Assembly: GCA_019246665.1 (NCBI GenBank)
Contig: JAFAQA010000379.1
Coordinates: 1 to 38,401, forward strand
Length of the DNA stretch: 38,401 nt
From: Hyphomicrobiales bacterium
GTDB lineage: Bacteria; Pseudomonadota; Alphaproteobacteria; Rhizobiales; Beijerinckiaceae
Reading direction: 5' to 3'
The position numbers and the translations under genes are program-made. Within the stretch, counting starts at the first letter, position 1, and every line of letters begins with the position of its first letter. Positions 1-9,320 of the stretch are shown in pieces. Under the pieces are notes generated by a model, which saw only the letters and a list, made by a program, of their open reading frames with translations, was not told where the DNA came from and made no database searches.

Positions 1-1
1 C

Positions 2-118
2 GCCGAGAGCGGCGGTGGTCAAGGCGATGGGAGCGGGAAAATTCTCATCCCGCCCCAAGCCGTTTGTGCCAAGGGATTGGTCTTCGACCATCGGACGCAT
101 CGCTGCGTTCGCGAATAA
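2..118 (+). CDS. 3' end of an unidentified protein with a Cys-bracketed C-terminal tail (5' end outside window)
   Basis: An open frame enters from the left edge in frame 2 and ends at TAA 116-118. It has no start codon inside the window. The last residues have the pattern C-A-K-G-L-V-F-D-x5-C-V-R-E, with Cys codons at 65 and 104. Short tails of the form C-x(n)-V-[FY]-D-x(n)-C-V occur at the ends of several secreted or caspase-like alphaproteobacterial proteins, so this reads as real coding sequence. The upstream part is Gly/Ser/Asp-rich. The family cannot be assigned from 38 residues. An overlapping frame (15-263) is Arg-rich and unlikely to be coding. Confidence 0.5.
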   Translation, partial: AESGGGQGDGSGKILIPPQAVCAKGLVFDHRTHRCVRE

Positions 119-159
119 AGCGCCGGTTTGCCATAAGCGCGCCGGCCCTTACCTCTCCG

Positions 160-272
160 CTGATCCCCGCGAAGCGACGCGAAAGCGGGGGATCCAGTTC
201 TCCTCGCGAAGGCGGGGATTAGGATTGTGCCGAAGGTCTAGATTCCCGCTTTCGCGGGAATGAACGGCGGTG
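160..272. repeat. Hairpin-containing intergenic repeat, family A, copy 1
   Basis: Two inverted repeats lie in tandem. The first pairs ATCCCCGC (163-170) with GCGGGGGAT (185-193), one base bulged. The second is a perfect 8-bp stem ATTCCCGC/GCGGGAAT (242-249 and 254-261) around a TTTC loop. A degraded copy lies at 837-928 and a single-hairpin copy at 7821-7844. The element resembles the short palindromic intergenic repeats that are abundant in Hyphomicrobiales chromosomes. It may also act as a transcript-end hairpin for the gene ending at 118. Confidence 0.7.
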
Positions 273-283
273 GAGGCCCAACT

Positions 284-590
284 CTAATAAACCGCCTCCA
301 GCGTCCGGATCGCGAATTGCACCCGTTCGGCGTCGGTCCGCGCTACCATCTTATGAAACGCGATCGCGAGATTGGGGAGCTCCGCTTCGATCCTCTCGAG
401 ATCGACAAGCGTGAGCTCATGAATGATGTCAGGCGCGTCCGCGATGACGGTGCTGCCACGCGGTCCGCGCAGAGAGAAGGCCCAGCTCACCCATGACGGT
501 ATAATTGAGCGTGGTGCGCTGACTGATCGGCCTCATGTTGCTGCGCACGCTGATGCGCCCGGCCTCGACCAGATAGCAAAAGCAACGCGC
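284..590 (-). pseudogene. Decayed 3' end of a cyclic-nucleotide-binding-domain protein, frameshifted
   Basis: Two minus-strand frames together reconstruct the end of a cNMP-binding domain. The upstream frame (about 590-470) reads YLVEAGRISVRS, then GELGLL, the phosphate-binding-cassette region. The downstream frame (about 475-284) continues with RGSTVIADAP, then LTLVDLERIEAELP and an ELNP-like helix ending RTLEAVY-stop at 284. The order matches cNMP-binding domains found at the C-terminus of SulP/STAS-type transporters. The frame changes near a CT-rich run (plus-strand positions 471-478). No intact upstream part (STAS or transporter) can be recognised between 590 and 950, so this is a remnant, not a gene with one sequencing error. 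The family assignment is from pattern recognition only. Confidence 0.5.
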
Positions 591-987
591 GCTACCCGCT
601 CGTCCCACCCTCCCCTTCGACTTTCGGGATGGGCTTGCGAAATCACATCGGCGCGAGAACCCGCCGTTTTGAGACGCTCGGCGCATTCGCTGAGACGCAC
701 GCCGCATTGGCGAGCACCGAGCATCTGAATTTGGCCCGCTCGCTCCCCCTTTCGCGTTGCATTCATGGGCGCAACAAATTAGAGCGATTCCTTGTTAGAT
801 CAGGCTTGAGCTAACTAAGAATGAGAAGCGAGGCGTAGCCTCCGCTCATCCCCGCGAAGGGGTGATCCAGGTCTTCTGGGGCTACTTTGCGACTCGAGGT
901 TCTTGCTTTCGCTTGAACGAGCGGCGGGGGGAATGGACGAGGTCTTATTAGCCGACACTCCGCGTTGATGAATGAAGGCTGCTATCG
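591..987. other. Non-coding or degraded stretch upstream of the autotransporter gene
   Basis: No convincing gene is visible. It may contain further decayed sequence of the minus-strand remnant at 284-590. Around 772-790 there is a run resembling the AGAGCGATTCC core of another common rhizobial intergenic repeat. A degraded family A repeat follows at 837-928. I see no strong promoter for the gene at 988. Confidence 0.5.
837..928. repeat. Hairpin repeat, family A, degraded copy 2
   Basis: It begins CTCCGCTCATCCCCGCGAAG and follows the same order of landmarks as 156-272: GATCCAG, then CTTGCTTTCGC, then GAACGAGCGGCGG. The first stem is shortened and the second has lost pairing (TTCTTGCTTTCGCTTGAA), so this is an eroded copy. 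Confidence 0.55.
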
Positions 988-3900
988 ATGAAGGTCACGA
1001 CTTCGAATGTGATTCTGCCGCCCGTCGTCTCGGCGTTGCCCGGCGCCCGGGCGCGCGCAGCGAGATACAGGCCGGCGCTTCTCGCGGCGTGCTCTTCCGT
1101 AGCGTTCTTTGTCGCGCTCGAGCGCCCGGCTTCGGCGCAGACCGCCTTCACGGTCACCAACACCGCGAGCCTCAACCAGGCGATCACGCAGATCGACAAG
1201 GGCACGGCTGGCCAGAGCTTCACGATCAACATCGCGAATGGCTTCACCATCGGGGATGGCTCGGGCATCAAGCTCCTCGCCATCAACACGGCAGGCAATG
1301 TGACCATCAACGGCAACAGCACCACGCTTGATGGCGGCGGAGCTCAACGTGGGCTCTTCGTCTTTGCCGGGAATGTCACGATCAACAACCTCACTATTCA
1401 GAATACGCTGGCGCAGGGCGGTTCGGGCGGCGCAAGTGGCTCCATTGGCGGGGGCGGTGGCGGCGGCGCCGGGCTCGGCGGCGCGCTCTTCGTGGCAAGC
1501 GGCGCGCAGGTGACAGTCAGCAACGTGTCGCTCGATCAGAACAGTGCGAGTGGAGGTAAGGGCGGCAGCGCGTTGGGGAACAGCCAGAGCGGCGGCGGCG
1601 GCGGTGGGCTCGTCGGCAATGGCAATCCAGGTGGTTCTAGTGGTCCCATCAAAGGGCCGCCGGTACACCCGGCTATTGTTTTGCGCGGTTCTCCGCCTGG
1701 AAACGGGGGATTCGGGGGCGGAGGCGGCGGAGGGGGCACCCGCGGGGGCTCCGGCGGAGGCGGCGTCAACGGAACCGGCGGCACGGGCGGCAGTGGCGGC
1801 ACAGGTGGACTTGGTGGGGGCGCAATCGGCGGTTTCGGCGGGGGCGGTGGTGGCGGTGGCTTTGTCTCTTTCGGCGGGCTTGGAGGCGGAGGCGGCTTCG
1901 GCGGAGGTGGTGGCGGTGGCGCCGGCGGCGGCTTCGGCGGCGGCATTGGTGGCTTCGGCGGGGGCACCGGCAATAGCGGCGTTGCGGGCGTGGGTGGTAA
2001 GCCCGGCGTCGGCGGGGGTGGTCTTGGTGCGGGTGGAGCGCTCTTCGTGCAGCAAGGCGGCACGCTCACCATCACGGGCAATTTCGCGGTCAACGGCAAT
2101 TCGGTGACAGGGGGAGCCGGCGGCATAAGCGGCTCAGCCTTCGGCTCCGGGATTTTTATTCAAGGCAACAACACGCTCACCTTCGCGCCGGCTTCCGGGA
2201 GCACGCAGACGATCGCCGATGCGATCGCCGATCAGACGGGCTCCGGCGGCACGGGAGCGAATGCGGGAGCCGGCAGCATCACCGTGAACGGCGCGGGCAC
2301 GCTCGTCTTGAGCGGCGCGAACACGTACTCCGGCGCGACGACCATCACGTCCGGAACGCTCGCCGTGACAGGCTCGATCGCGAATTCCGATGTGACGGTC
2401 ACGGGCGGCATCTTCGGCGGGAGCGGCACGGCGAAGTCGCTGACGGTGCAATCGGGCGGCACGGTCGCGCCCGGTGTGGTGACGCTGTTCTCGACGCTTA
2501 ACGTCTCCGGCAATGCGAGCTTCGCTTCTGGATCGACCTTCCTCGTCAACGTGAACGCCGCGGGCCAGAACGACAAGCTCGCTGTCGGCGGCACGGCGAC
2601 GCTCAGCGGTGGCACGGTGAGCGTGTTGGGCGGAACGGGAATCACGGCCGCGACGAAATTCACCATCCTCACCGCACAAAGCGTGACGGGCAGATTCGCA
2701 AACGTCACCTCGAACCTCGCCTTCCTGACACCCACCCTCACCACGAATACGACGAATGTCGTCCTCACCTTGGCGCCACCCGCGCCGCCCGCCGCACCGA
2801 TTCCTTCAGTGCTGAGCACTTCGGCGGCCGCGCCCATCGCCTTCGCCTCAGTGGCGACAACGCCGAACCAGATCGCGGTCGCGAACGCCGTGCAGGCGCT
2901 GGGCTCAGGTCCTGTCTTCAACGCCGTGATCGGCCAATCGGCCGCCGGCGCGCAGCAGGCTTTCGACGCCCTTTCTGGCGAGATTCATCCGTCCACGGTG
3001 AACGCCGCCTTCACGGACGCGACCTTGCCGCAGAACGCCATCTTCGACCACTTGAACCAGCCGGCCCCGACGCCTGGGCTCAGCGCCGCCGTCGAGACGA
3101 CCGCGGCCTACGCGGCCGATCTGCCGACCCGCAAAGGCCCGGTCGCGCCCGTTTCGGCGAGCTTCTACCAGCCGCGCCTCTTCGATCTCTGGGGCCAGGG
3201 CTTTGGCGACTGGGGACGCGTCTCGAGCGCCGGCAACGCCGCTTCGCTCTCCCGCACCACGGGCGGCTTCGTGCTCGGCGGCGACGTCTCGGCCACGAAC
3301 TTCTTCGGCGGGGATTGGCGCTTCGGCCTCGCCGGCGGCTACACCAATGACCAGATCACGGTGAACCAACGCGGCTCGTCCGCCACTTTCGAGAGCGTCT
3401 TCGGCGGCGCTTATACGGGGGCGAGCTTCGGCGCCTTCCAGCTTCGTGCCGGCGCGCTTTACGGCACGAACAACACCTCGACGACACGACAGGTCGTCTT
3501 CCCCGGCTTCTTCGAGGCGCTCTCCTCGTCGAATGGCGGCTATACGGCGCAAGGCTTCGGCGAGGTGGGCTACCGCATCCAGCTCGCGGGCCTCGGCTTC
3601 GGTGGCGGCACACGCCTGAGCGTCGAGCCCTTCGCGGGCGGTGCGGCCTTCCTCATCCATCAGGACGGCTTCACGGAAGTCGGCGGCACCTCGGCACTCA
3701 CCGCGTCGGCGCACGACTTTAACATCCAGACAACGACGCTCGGGGTGCGTGGCGAGCTCGCCTTCACCTCGATGCCACTTAGGTTGAAGACGATGCTCGG
3801 CTGGCCTCATGCGTATGGTGATGTGGTGCCTTCCGTGCTCCTCGCCTTCCAAGGCGGGGCGCAAGCTTTCAGCACCGCTGGCGTACCGATCGATCGCGAC

Positions 3901-4032
3901 GCGTTCGTGGCGGAAGCCGGCATCGATTATTCGCTCACCTCGATGCTCTCGGTCGGCATCTCCTATTCGGGGCAATACGGCCAACGTGCCACGGACAACG
4001 CGTTCAAGGGGAACGTCAACTGGAGTTTCTGA
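988..4032 (+). CDS. Type V secretion autotransporter with glycine-rich passenger
   Basis: The 1014-residue protein has four parts. Residues 1-51 form a long signal peptide with an Arg-rich n-region, a hydrophobic core near 30-44 and a likely cut after ASA (50). Residues 60-145 and 370-420 have beta-helix-like strands rich in VTINN/NLTI patterns. Residues about 140-370 are extremely Gly-rich (GGGGGGFGG-type runs with a GPP-VHP-containing interruption near 220-240). At about 430-500 there is a passenger-associated repeat (GTLVLSGANTYSGATTITSG). The last roughly 280 residues are an autotransporter beta-barrel, from about 735 (LFDLWGQGFGDWG) to the C-terminal aromatic NVNWSF. Family knowledge: the barrel sits in the outer membrane and the passenger is exposed or released, often acting in adhesion or aggregation. 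There is no protease or esterase motif, so its activity is unknown. It stands alone, with decayed sequence upstream and convergent pyrG downstream. The ATG at 988 is preferred because the signal peptide begins there; an upstream in-frame start is not evident. Confidence 0.9.
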   Translation: MKVTTSNVILPPVVSALPGARARAARYRPALLAACSSVAFFVALERPASAQTAFTVTNTASLNQAITQIDKGTAGQSFTINIANGFTIGDGSGIKLLAINTAGNVTINGNSTTLDGGGAQRGLFVFAGNVTINNLTIQNTLAQGGSGGASGSIGGGGGGGAGLGGALFVASGAQVTVSNVSLDQNSASGGKGGSALGNSQSGGGGGGLVGNGNPGGSSGPIKGPPVHPAIVLRGSPPGNGGFGGGGGGGGTRGGSGGGGVNGTGGTGGSGGTGGLGGGAIGGFGGGGGGGGFVSFGGLGGGGGFGGGGGGGAGGGFGGGIGGFGGGTGNSGVAGVGGKPGVGGGGLGAGGALFVQQGGTLTITGNFAVNGNSVTGGAGGISGSAFGSGIFIQGNNTLTFAPASGSTQTIADAIADQTGSGGTGANAGAGSITVNGAGTLVLSGANTYSGATTITSGTLAVTGSIANSDVTVTGGIFGGSGTAKSLTVQSGGTVAPGVVTLFSTLNVSGNASFASGSTFLVNVNAAGQNDKLAVGGTATLSGGTVSVLGGTGITAATKFTILTAQSVTGRFANVTSNLAFLTPTLTTNTTNVVLTLAPPAPPAAPIPSVLSTSAAAPIAFASVATTPNQIAVANAVQALGSGPVFNAVIGQSAAGAQQAFDALSGEIHPSTVNAAFTDATLPQNAIFDHLNQPAPTPGLSAAVETTAAYAADLPTRKGPVAPVSASFYQPRLFDLWGQGFGDWGRVSSAGNAASLSRTTGGFVLGGDVSATNFFGGDWRFGLAGGYTNDQITVNQRGSSATFESVFGGAYTGASFGAFQLRAGALYGTNNTSTTRQVVFPGFFEALSSSNGGYTAQGFGEVGYRIQLAGLGFGGGTRLSVEPFAGGAAFLIHQDGFTEVGGTSALTASAHDFNIQTTTLGVRGELAFTSMPLRLKTMLGWPHAYGDVVPSVLLAFQGGAQAFSTAGVPIDRDAFVAEAGIDYSLTSMLSVGISYSGQYGQRATDNAFKGNVNWSF
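1430..2060 (+). repeat. Low-complexity GGN-codon tract encoding the Gly-rich passenger segment
   Basis: About 630 bases are dominated by GGC/GGT/GGG codons with interspersed TTC, AGC and GCC. Repeated short blocks such as GGCTTCGGCGG recur many times. This simple repetitive DNA is a likely site of slippage or recombination between strains. It also creates a misleading proline-rich open frame on the opposite strand (1536-2126). Confidence 0.8.
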
Positions 4033-4060
4033 TCCGCCACTAGCCGGGCCGGCGCGTTGC

Positions 4061-4085
4061 AAAAAAAAGAGCTGGCGTTTCCGCC
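4061..4085 (-). terminator. Possible weak terminator for pyrG
   Basis: Read on the minus strand, a small GGCG-GAAA-CGCC hairpin (4085-4074) is followed, after five bases, by eight T (4068-4061). It lies 50-75 bases past the pyrG stop, between the two convergent genes. The stem is short, so this is tentative. Confidence 0.35.
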
Positions 4086-4134
4086 CCTCCCGGAGACGAA
4101 GGGCGCTTCATCCCGGCCTCACTCCCGCAACCAA

Positions 4135-6068
<1,934 letters not shown>

Positions 6069-6503
6069 TTATTGCGGCAGCGGCACTTGTGGCCCGTTCT
6101 GGCCCGGAGTCTGGCCCGGAGCCGGCGCCGGAGCCGCACTATTGTTCTGCAGCTGCTTGAGCTGATCCAGCACCGTCTGTCCTGCCGGCGCGCCAGCGGG
6201 CACGGCAGGTTGCCCGGGCGCCTGCGATGTGGCAGTGGCCGGCGCGGTGTCCAAAATAGATACCGGCTTCTTCCCATAAGTTTGAAGCATGGTGAGCAGG
6301 ATGCTCGTGAGGAAGAAGGCCGCGGCCAGGATGGTGGTGGCGCGCGTCAGCGCATTGGCCTGCCCGCGCCCGGTGAGAAACCCCGAAACGCCGCTCGAAC
6401 CGCCGCCAAGGCCTAACCCCCCTCCCTCGGAGCGCTGCAGCAGAACAACGCTGACGAGCGCGAGCACGATGAGAAGGTGGACGATGATCAGGACATTTTG
6501 CAT
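6069..6503 (-). CDS. secG: Preprotein translocase subunit SecG
   Basis: A 144-residue inner-membrane protein of the SecYEG channel, which improves export efficiency. It shows the family layout: a first transmembrane helix (about 3-22), the cytoplasmic motif LLQRSEGGGLGLGGG, then SGFLTGRGQANALTRAT and a second helix (about 57-76). The C-terminal tail (80-144) is long and rich in Pro, Ala and Gln, as is common in alphaproteobacterial SecG. The ATG at 6503 gives the normal N-terminus. It is followed by pyrG. The triosephosphate isomerase gene often found upstream is absent; the divergent epimerase gene lies there instead. Confidence 0.95.
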   Translation of the reverse strand: MQNVLIIVHLLIVLALVSVVLLQRSEGGGLGLGGGSSGVSGFLTGRGQANALTRATTILAAAFFLTSILLTMLQTYGKKPVSILDTAPATATSQAPGQPAVPAGAPAGQTVLDQLKQLQNNSAAPAPAPGQTPGQNGPQVPLPQ

Positions 6504-6785
6504 GAGCCGGTTCTGCTACGCCTTCGAGGGACCCTTGACTGGCATGTAGCAGCCCCAAGGGGCGTTTTCCAGCCATCTTGACCCCCGGCCCGCGACATTC
6601 TCGCAACCGAAGCCTCTAAAACGAAAGCGCGTCCTCCGAATGCGACTAAAGAAGCTCGCCCGGCTCGCGCAATGCTACACTCGTCTTACCACCCTCTATC
6701 CCTGGACAGCCTCGCCGCGCGCTGGTAGCGCCCTCATCCGGCCGAGTTGAAGTCAACCGGCCGTCAACGCGTCGGGCGGGCCGTC

Positions 6786-7769
6786 ATGAAGATCATCCTC
6801 ACCGGCATTGCCGGCTTCATCGGATCGCATCTCGCACGACGCCTGCTTGGCGACGGGCATAGCATTGTCGGCATCGACGACCTGAACGACTACTATGCGG
6901 TGAGCCTCAAGCGCGACCGGCTCGCGGATATCGCCCAGGCTGGACCCTTCGAATTCGTCGAGGCCGATATCGCCGATCTCGAGAAGATGCGGGCGCTCTT
7001 CACGACGCATTCCGACGCGACCCACATCGTTCATCTCGCGGCGCAGGCGGGCGTTCGCTACTCGCTCGATCGGCCGGAGCTCTATGTGCACGCCAATGTC
7101 ATGGGCCAGGTCGCGATCTTCGAGGCGGCGCGAAAGCTCGATCGCTGCCGGCATCTTGTCTACGCGTCGACCTCCTCCGTCTATGGCGCGAACCGTGAGC
7201 TCCCCTTCTCGGTCGACCAACGCGTCGAAACGCCCGTGTCGCTCTACAGCGCGACGAAGCTCGCCGGCGAGCACATCGCCTACACCTATGGGCATTTGCA
7301 CGGCTTGCCGTCGACTGGGTTTCGCTTCTTTACCGTCTACGGGCCGTGGGGCCGCCCGGACATGTCCTATTACAAATTCGCGACCGCGATCACGGCGGAC
7401 GAGCCCATCCTCGTGCATGGCTTCGGCGAGATGTCCCGCGACTTCACCTATGTGGACGATGTCGTCTCCTGCCTTGTGGCTGCGATCGAGCGCCCGCCCG
7501 CAGCCGACCCAACTGGCGTTCGCCACAAGATCTACAACATCGGCAACAACCGCCCGACGCCGCTTCTCGATTTCATCGGCTTCGTGGAACATGCGCTCGG
7601 GCGCAAAGCGAAGCGGACGCTGGTTCCGGTGCAGCCCGGCGAGATGATCAGCACCTATGCCGATATCACCGAAACTCAGCGTGATTTCGGCTTTGCTCCA
7701 TCGACCCCGGTCGAGCTCGGCATCGAGGAGTTCGCACGCTGGTTCAAGAGCTATCACCGGGTGAATTGA
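6786..7769 (+). CDS. NAD-dependent epimerase, UDP-glucuronate 4-epimerase-like
   Basis: A 327-residue extended short-chain dehydrogenase/reductase. Residues 1-20 carry the NAD-binding GIAGFIGSH. LNDYYAVSLK follows, then HLAAQAGVRYSLDRP, the Ser of the catalytic triad in ASTSSVYG, and the catalytic YSATK. The LNDYY and AGVRYSL blocks and the TVYGPWGRPDM segment are typical of UDP-glucuronate 4-epimerases (LpsL type), which make UDP-galacturonate for lipopolysaccharide or capsule. The exact sugar is inferred. An upstream in-frame start at 6747 would add 13 residues before the Rossmann strand, so the ATG at 6786 is preferred. No other polysaccharide genes are nearby. It is divergent from secG. 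Confidence 0.85.
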   Translation: MKIILTGIAGFIGSHLARRLLGDGHSIVGIDDLNDYYAVSLKRDRLADIAQAGPFEFVEADIADLEKMRALFTTHSDATHIVHLAAQAGVRYSLDRPELYVHANVMGQVAIFEAARKLDRCRHLVYASTSSVYGANRELPFSVDQRVETPVSLYSATKLAGEHIAYTYGHLHGLPSTGFRFFTVYGPWGRPDMSYYKFATAITADEPILVHGFGEMSRDFTYVDDVVSCLVAAIERPPAADPTGVRHKIYNIGNNRPTPLLDFIGFVEHALGRKAKRTLVPVQPGEMISTYADITETQRDFGFAPSTPVELGIEEFARWFKSYHRVN

Positions 7770-7820
7770 TCAAGGGATGCTTTTCCCTTGAGCCGCTTCG
7801 TTTGTGAGGGCGGCACGAGG

Positions 7821-7844
7821 TTCCCGCTTTTCGCGGGAATGAGC
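7821..7844. repeat. Hairpin repeat, family A, short copy; possible transcript end
   Basis: A 7-bp stem TTCCCGC/GCGGGAA (7821-7827 and 7833-7839) around TTTTC is followed by TGAGCGCA. It matches the second hairpin of the copy at 160-272. It lies 52 bases past the epimerase stop and could serve as a transcript 3' end, though no T-run follows. Confidence 0.6.
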
Positions 7845-7992
7845 GCAGACCTGAGTGCCTCCTCTTCCGCCGCAACTTCTGCTCGGAGTTGACCTCTCCG
7901 CGCCTCGCTCTGAGGTTGCGCACATTCAATCCTAAGCTTGACGAGGCGTCGCTCCCGCGCAAGATCAGCGAAGAGGCCGGAGCGTCCCTTCC

Positions 7993-8427
7993 ATGAGCGT
8001 CTATGATCGCGACAACATCTTCGCCAAAATCCTTCGCGGCGAGGTGCCGAGCTTTAAGGTGCATGAGGACGATCATACGCTGGCGTTTCTAGACATCATG
8101 CCGCGCACGCTCGGGCACACTCTCGTGATCCCGAAGGCGCCTGCCCGCAACCTTCTCGATGCTCCTTCTGACGCCCTTTCCCGCACCATTCTCGCTGTGC
8201 AACGCGTTGCCAAGGCCGCGAAGATCGCTTTCGCTGCGGACGGCGTCACCTTGTTACAATTCTCGGAGCAGGCCAGTGGCCAGGTGGTGTTCCACCTGCA
8301 TTTCCATGTCCTGCCGCGCTATGACGGCATCCCGCTCTTGCCCCCGCAGACCAATATGGAATCCAACGAGACGCTCGTTCCCAGGGCGGCGAAGCTGCGC
8401 GCAGCGATCGCCAATCTTGGCGTCTGA
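7993..8427 (+). CDS. HIT family nucleotide hydrolase
   Basis: A 144-residue histidine-triad protein. The HIT motif is HLHFHV near residue 99, preceded by EQASGQVVFH. The N-terminal DNIFAKILRGEVPSFKVHED and LDIMPRTLGHTLVIPK are typical of the HINT branch, which hydrolyses purine nucleoside phosphoramidates or adenylated compounds. The length fits the family. The ATG at 7993 follows AGCGTCCCTTCC without a clear ribosome-binding site. A TTGACG hexamer at 7938 could be a -35, but the -10 at the expected distance is poor. The physiological substrate is not predictable from the sequence. Confidence 0.93.
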   Translation: MSVYDRDNIFAKILRGEVPSFKVHEDDHTLAFLDIMPRTLGHTLVIPKAPARNLLDAPSDALSRTILAVQRVAKAAKIAFAADGVTLLQFSEQASGQVVFHLHFHVLPRYDGIPLLPPQTNMESNETLVPRAAKLRAAIANLGV

Positions 8428-8556
8428 TCGCCTCCGTTTCCTCGGATCGACCCTCTTGCTCACTGCAGCCGAACGCCCAGATTATGATCGGAGCCGGTGC
8501 GTGGCTTTGTCGTTGGCCGACCCTACGCACTTCCCGCCCGCCGCCGTGAGTGCAAC

Positions 8557-9282
8557 ATGATCTTTGTCATCCTGGTCCTCGCGATCTTGATCGTGATTTG
8601 GAGCGCGGGCCGCGGGTTGATCCAGATTCAGCCGGGCTCCTTGGCGCGTCTCGCGCGCAAGGGGGCGGTCGCCGCCTGCTTCCTGATTGCTTTTCTCTTC
8701 GCTCTACGCGGCCAGTTCGAGATTTCGCTCCTCGCGCTCGGCGCCGTTTGGCTGATCGAGGGATCGATCAGGTTTCCGAGGCTTCGCTTCGGGGCCGGCA
8801 AGTTGCGCGGCGTTGGCGGTTCGGGTGCTGGCGCGGTCTCGACCTTTCGCACGGCGATGATCGAGATGCGGGTCGATCACGCGACGGGCGGAATGCGCGG
8901 CAGCGTGCTTGCCGGCGCATTCGCCGGACGCGAGCTCGAGCTTCTGAACGAGACGCAGCTTGCCGCACTTGCCCTCGAATGCGCCAAATTCGATGCCGAA
9001 GGCGCGAGGCTCCTACAGGCTTATCTGGACCGCCGCTTCGCCGGACGGCGTGAAAACGCATATGCTCACGCGGACTCTGGCCCTGCTCGTCGTCGGTCGG
9101 GCGCGATGACCGCGGAAGAGGCCTATGAGGTTCTCGGCCTTTCGCCGGGCGCCCCCGACGATGCGGTCCGTCGAGCCTACCGCGACCTCATGAAGAAGCT
9201 CCATCCCGACCAGGGTGGGTCGACCTATCTCGCCGCCCGTGTCAATCAGGCCCGTGACGTTTTGCTGAACCGACATCGCTGA
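8557..9282 (+). CDS. Membrane-anchored J-domain protein
   Basis: A 241-residue protein. The N-terminus has a hydrophobic segment at 1-17 and two more near 36-52 and 57-70. A soluble middle region follows (about 100-165) with GGMRGSVLAGAFAGRELELL. The last 55 residues form a truncated J domain: AYEVLGLSPGAPDDAVRRAY, then the diagnostic HPD in KLHPDQGGS. J domains stimulate the ATPase of DnaK-type Hsp70s. The layout (membrane part first, J domain last) is like the mitochondrial Pam18/Tim14 type and not DnaJ. An upstream start at 8497 would add 20 polar residues before the membrane helix, so the ATG at 8557 is preferred. The partner chaperone and client are unknown. Confidence 0.88.
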   Translation: MIFVILVLAILIVIWSAGRGLIQIQPGSLARLARKGAVAACFLIAFLFALRGQFEISLLALGAVWLIEGSIRFPRLRFGAGKLRGVGGSGAGAVSTFRTAMIEMRVDHATGGMRGSVLAGAFAGRELELLNETQLAALALECAKFDAEGARLLQAYLDRRFAGRRENAYAHADSGPARRRSGAMTAEEAYEVLGLSPGAPDDAVRRAYRDLMKKLHPDQGGSTYLAARVNQARDVLLNRHR

Positions 9283-9320
9283 AACTCCACGCGCGATGGG
9301 CTTGAGGCCTCCGCTCCCGA

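Noticed and set aside
1536-2126. 196-residue proline-rich open frame on the minus strand
   Set aside because: It is the exact complement of the Gly-rich passenger tract (GGN codons read backwards give Pro); it has no independent family features.
2905-4062. 385-residue minus-strand open frame opposite the autotransporter barrel
   Set aside because: High-GC shadow frame, rich in Arg, Glu and Ala without any domain; the plus-strand gene explains the sequence.
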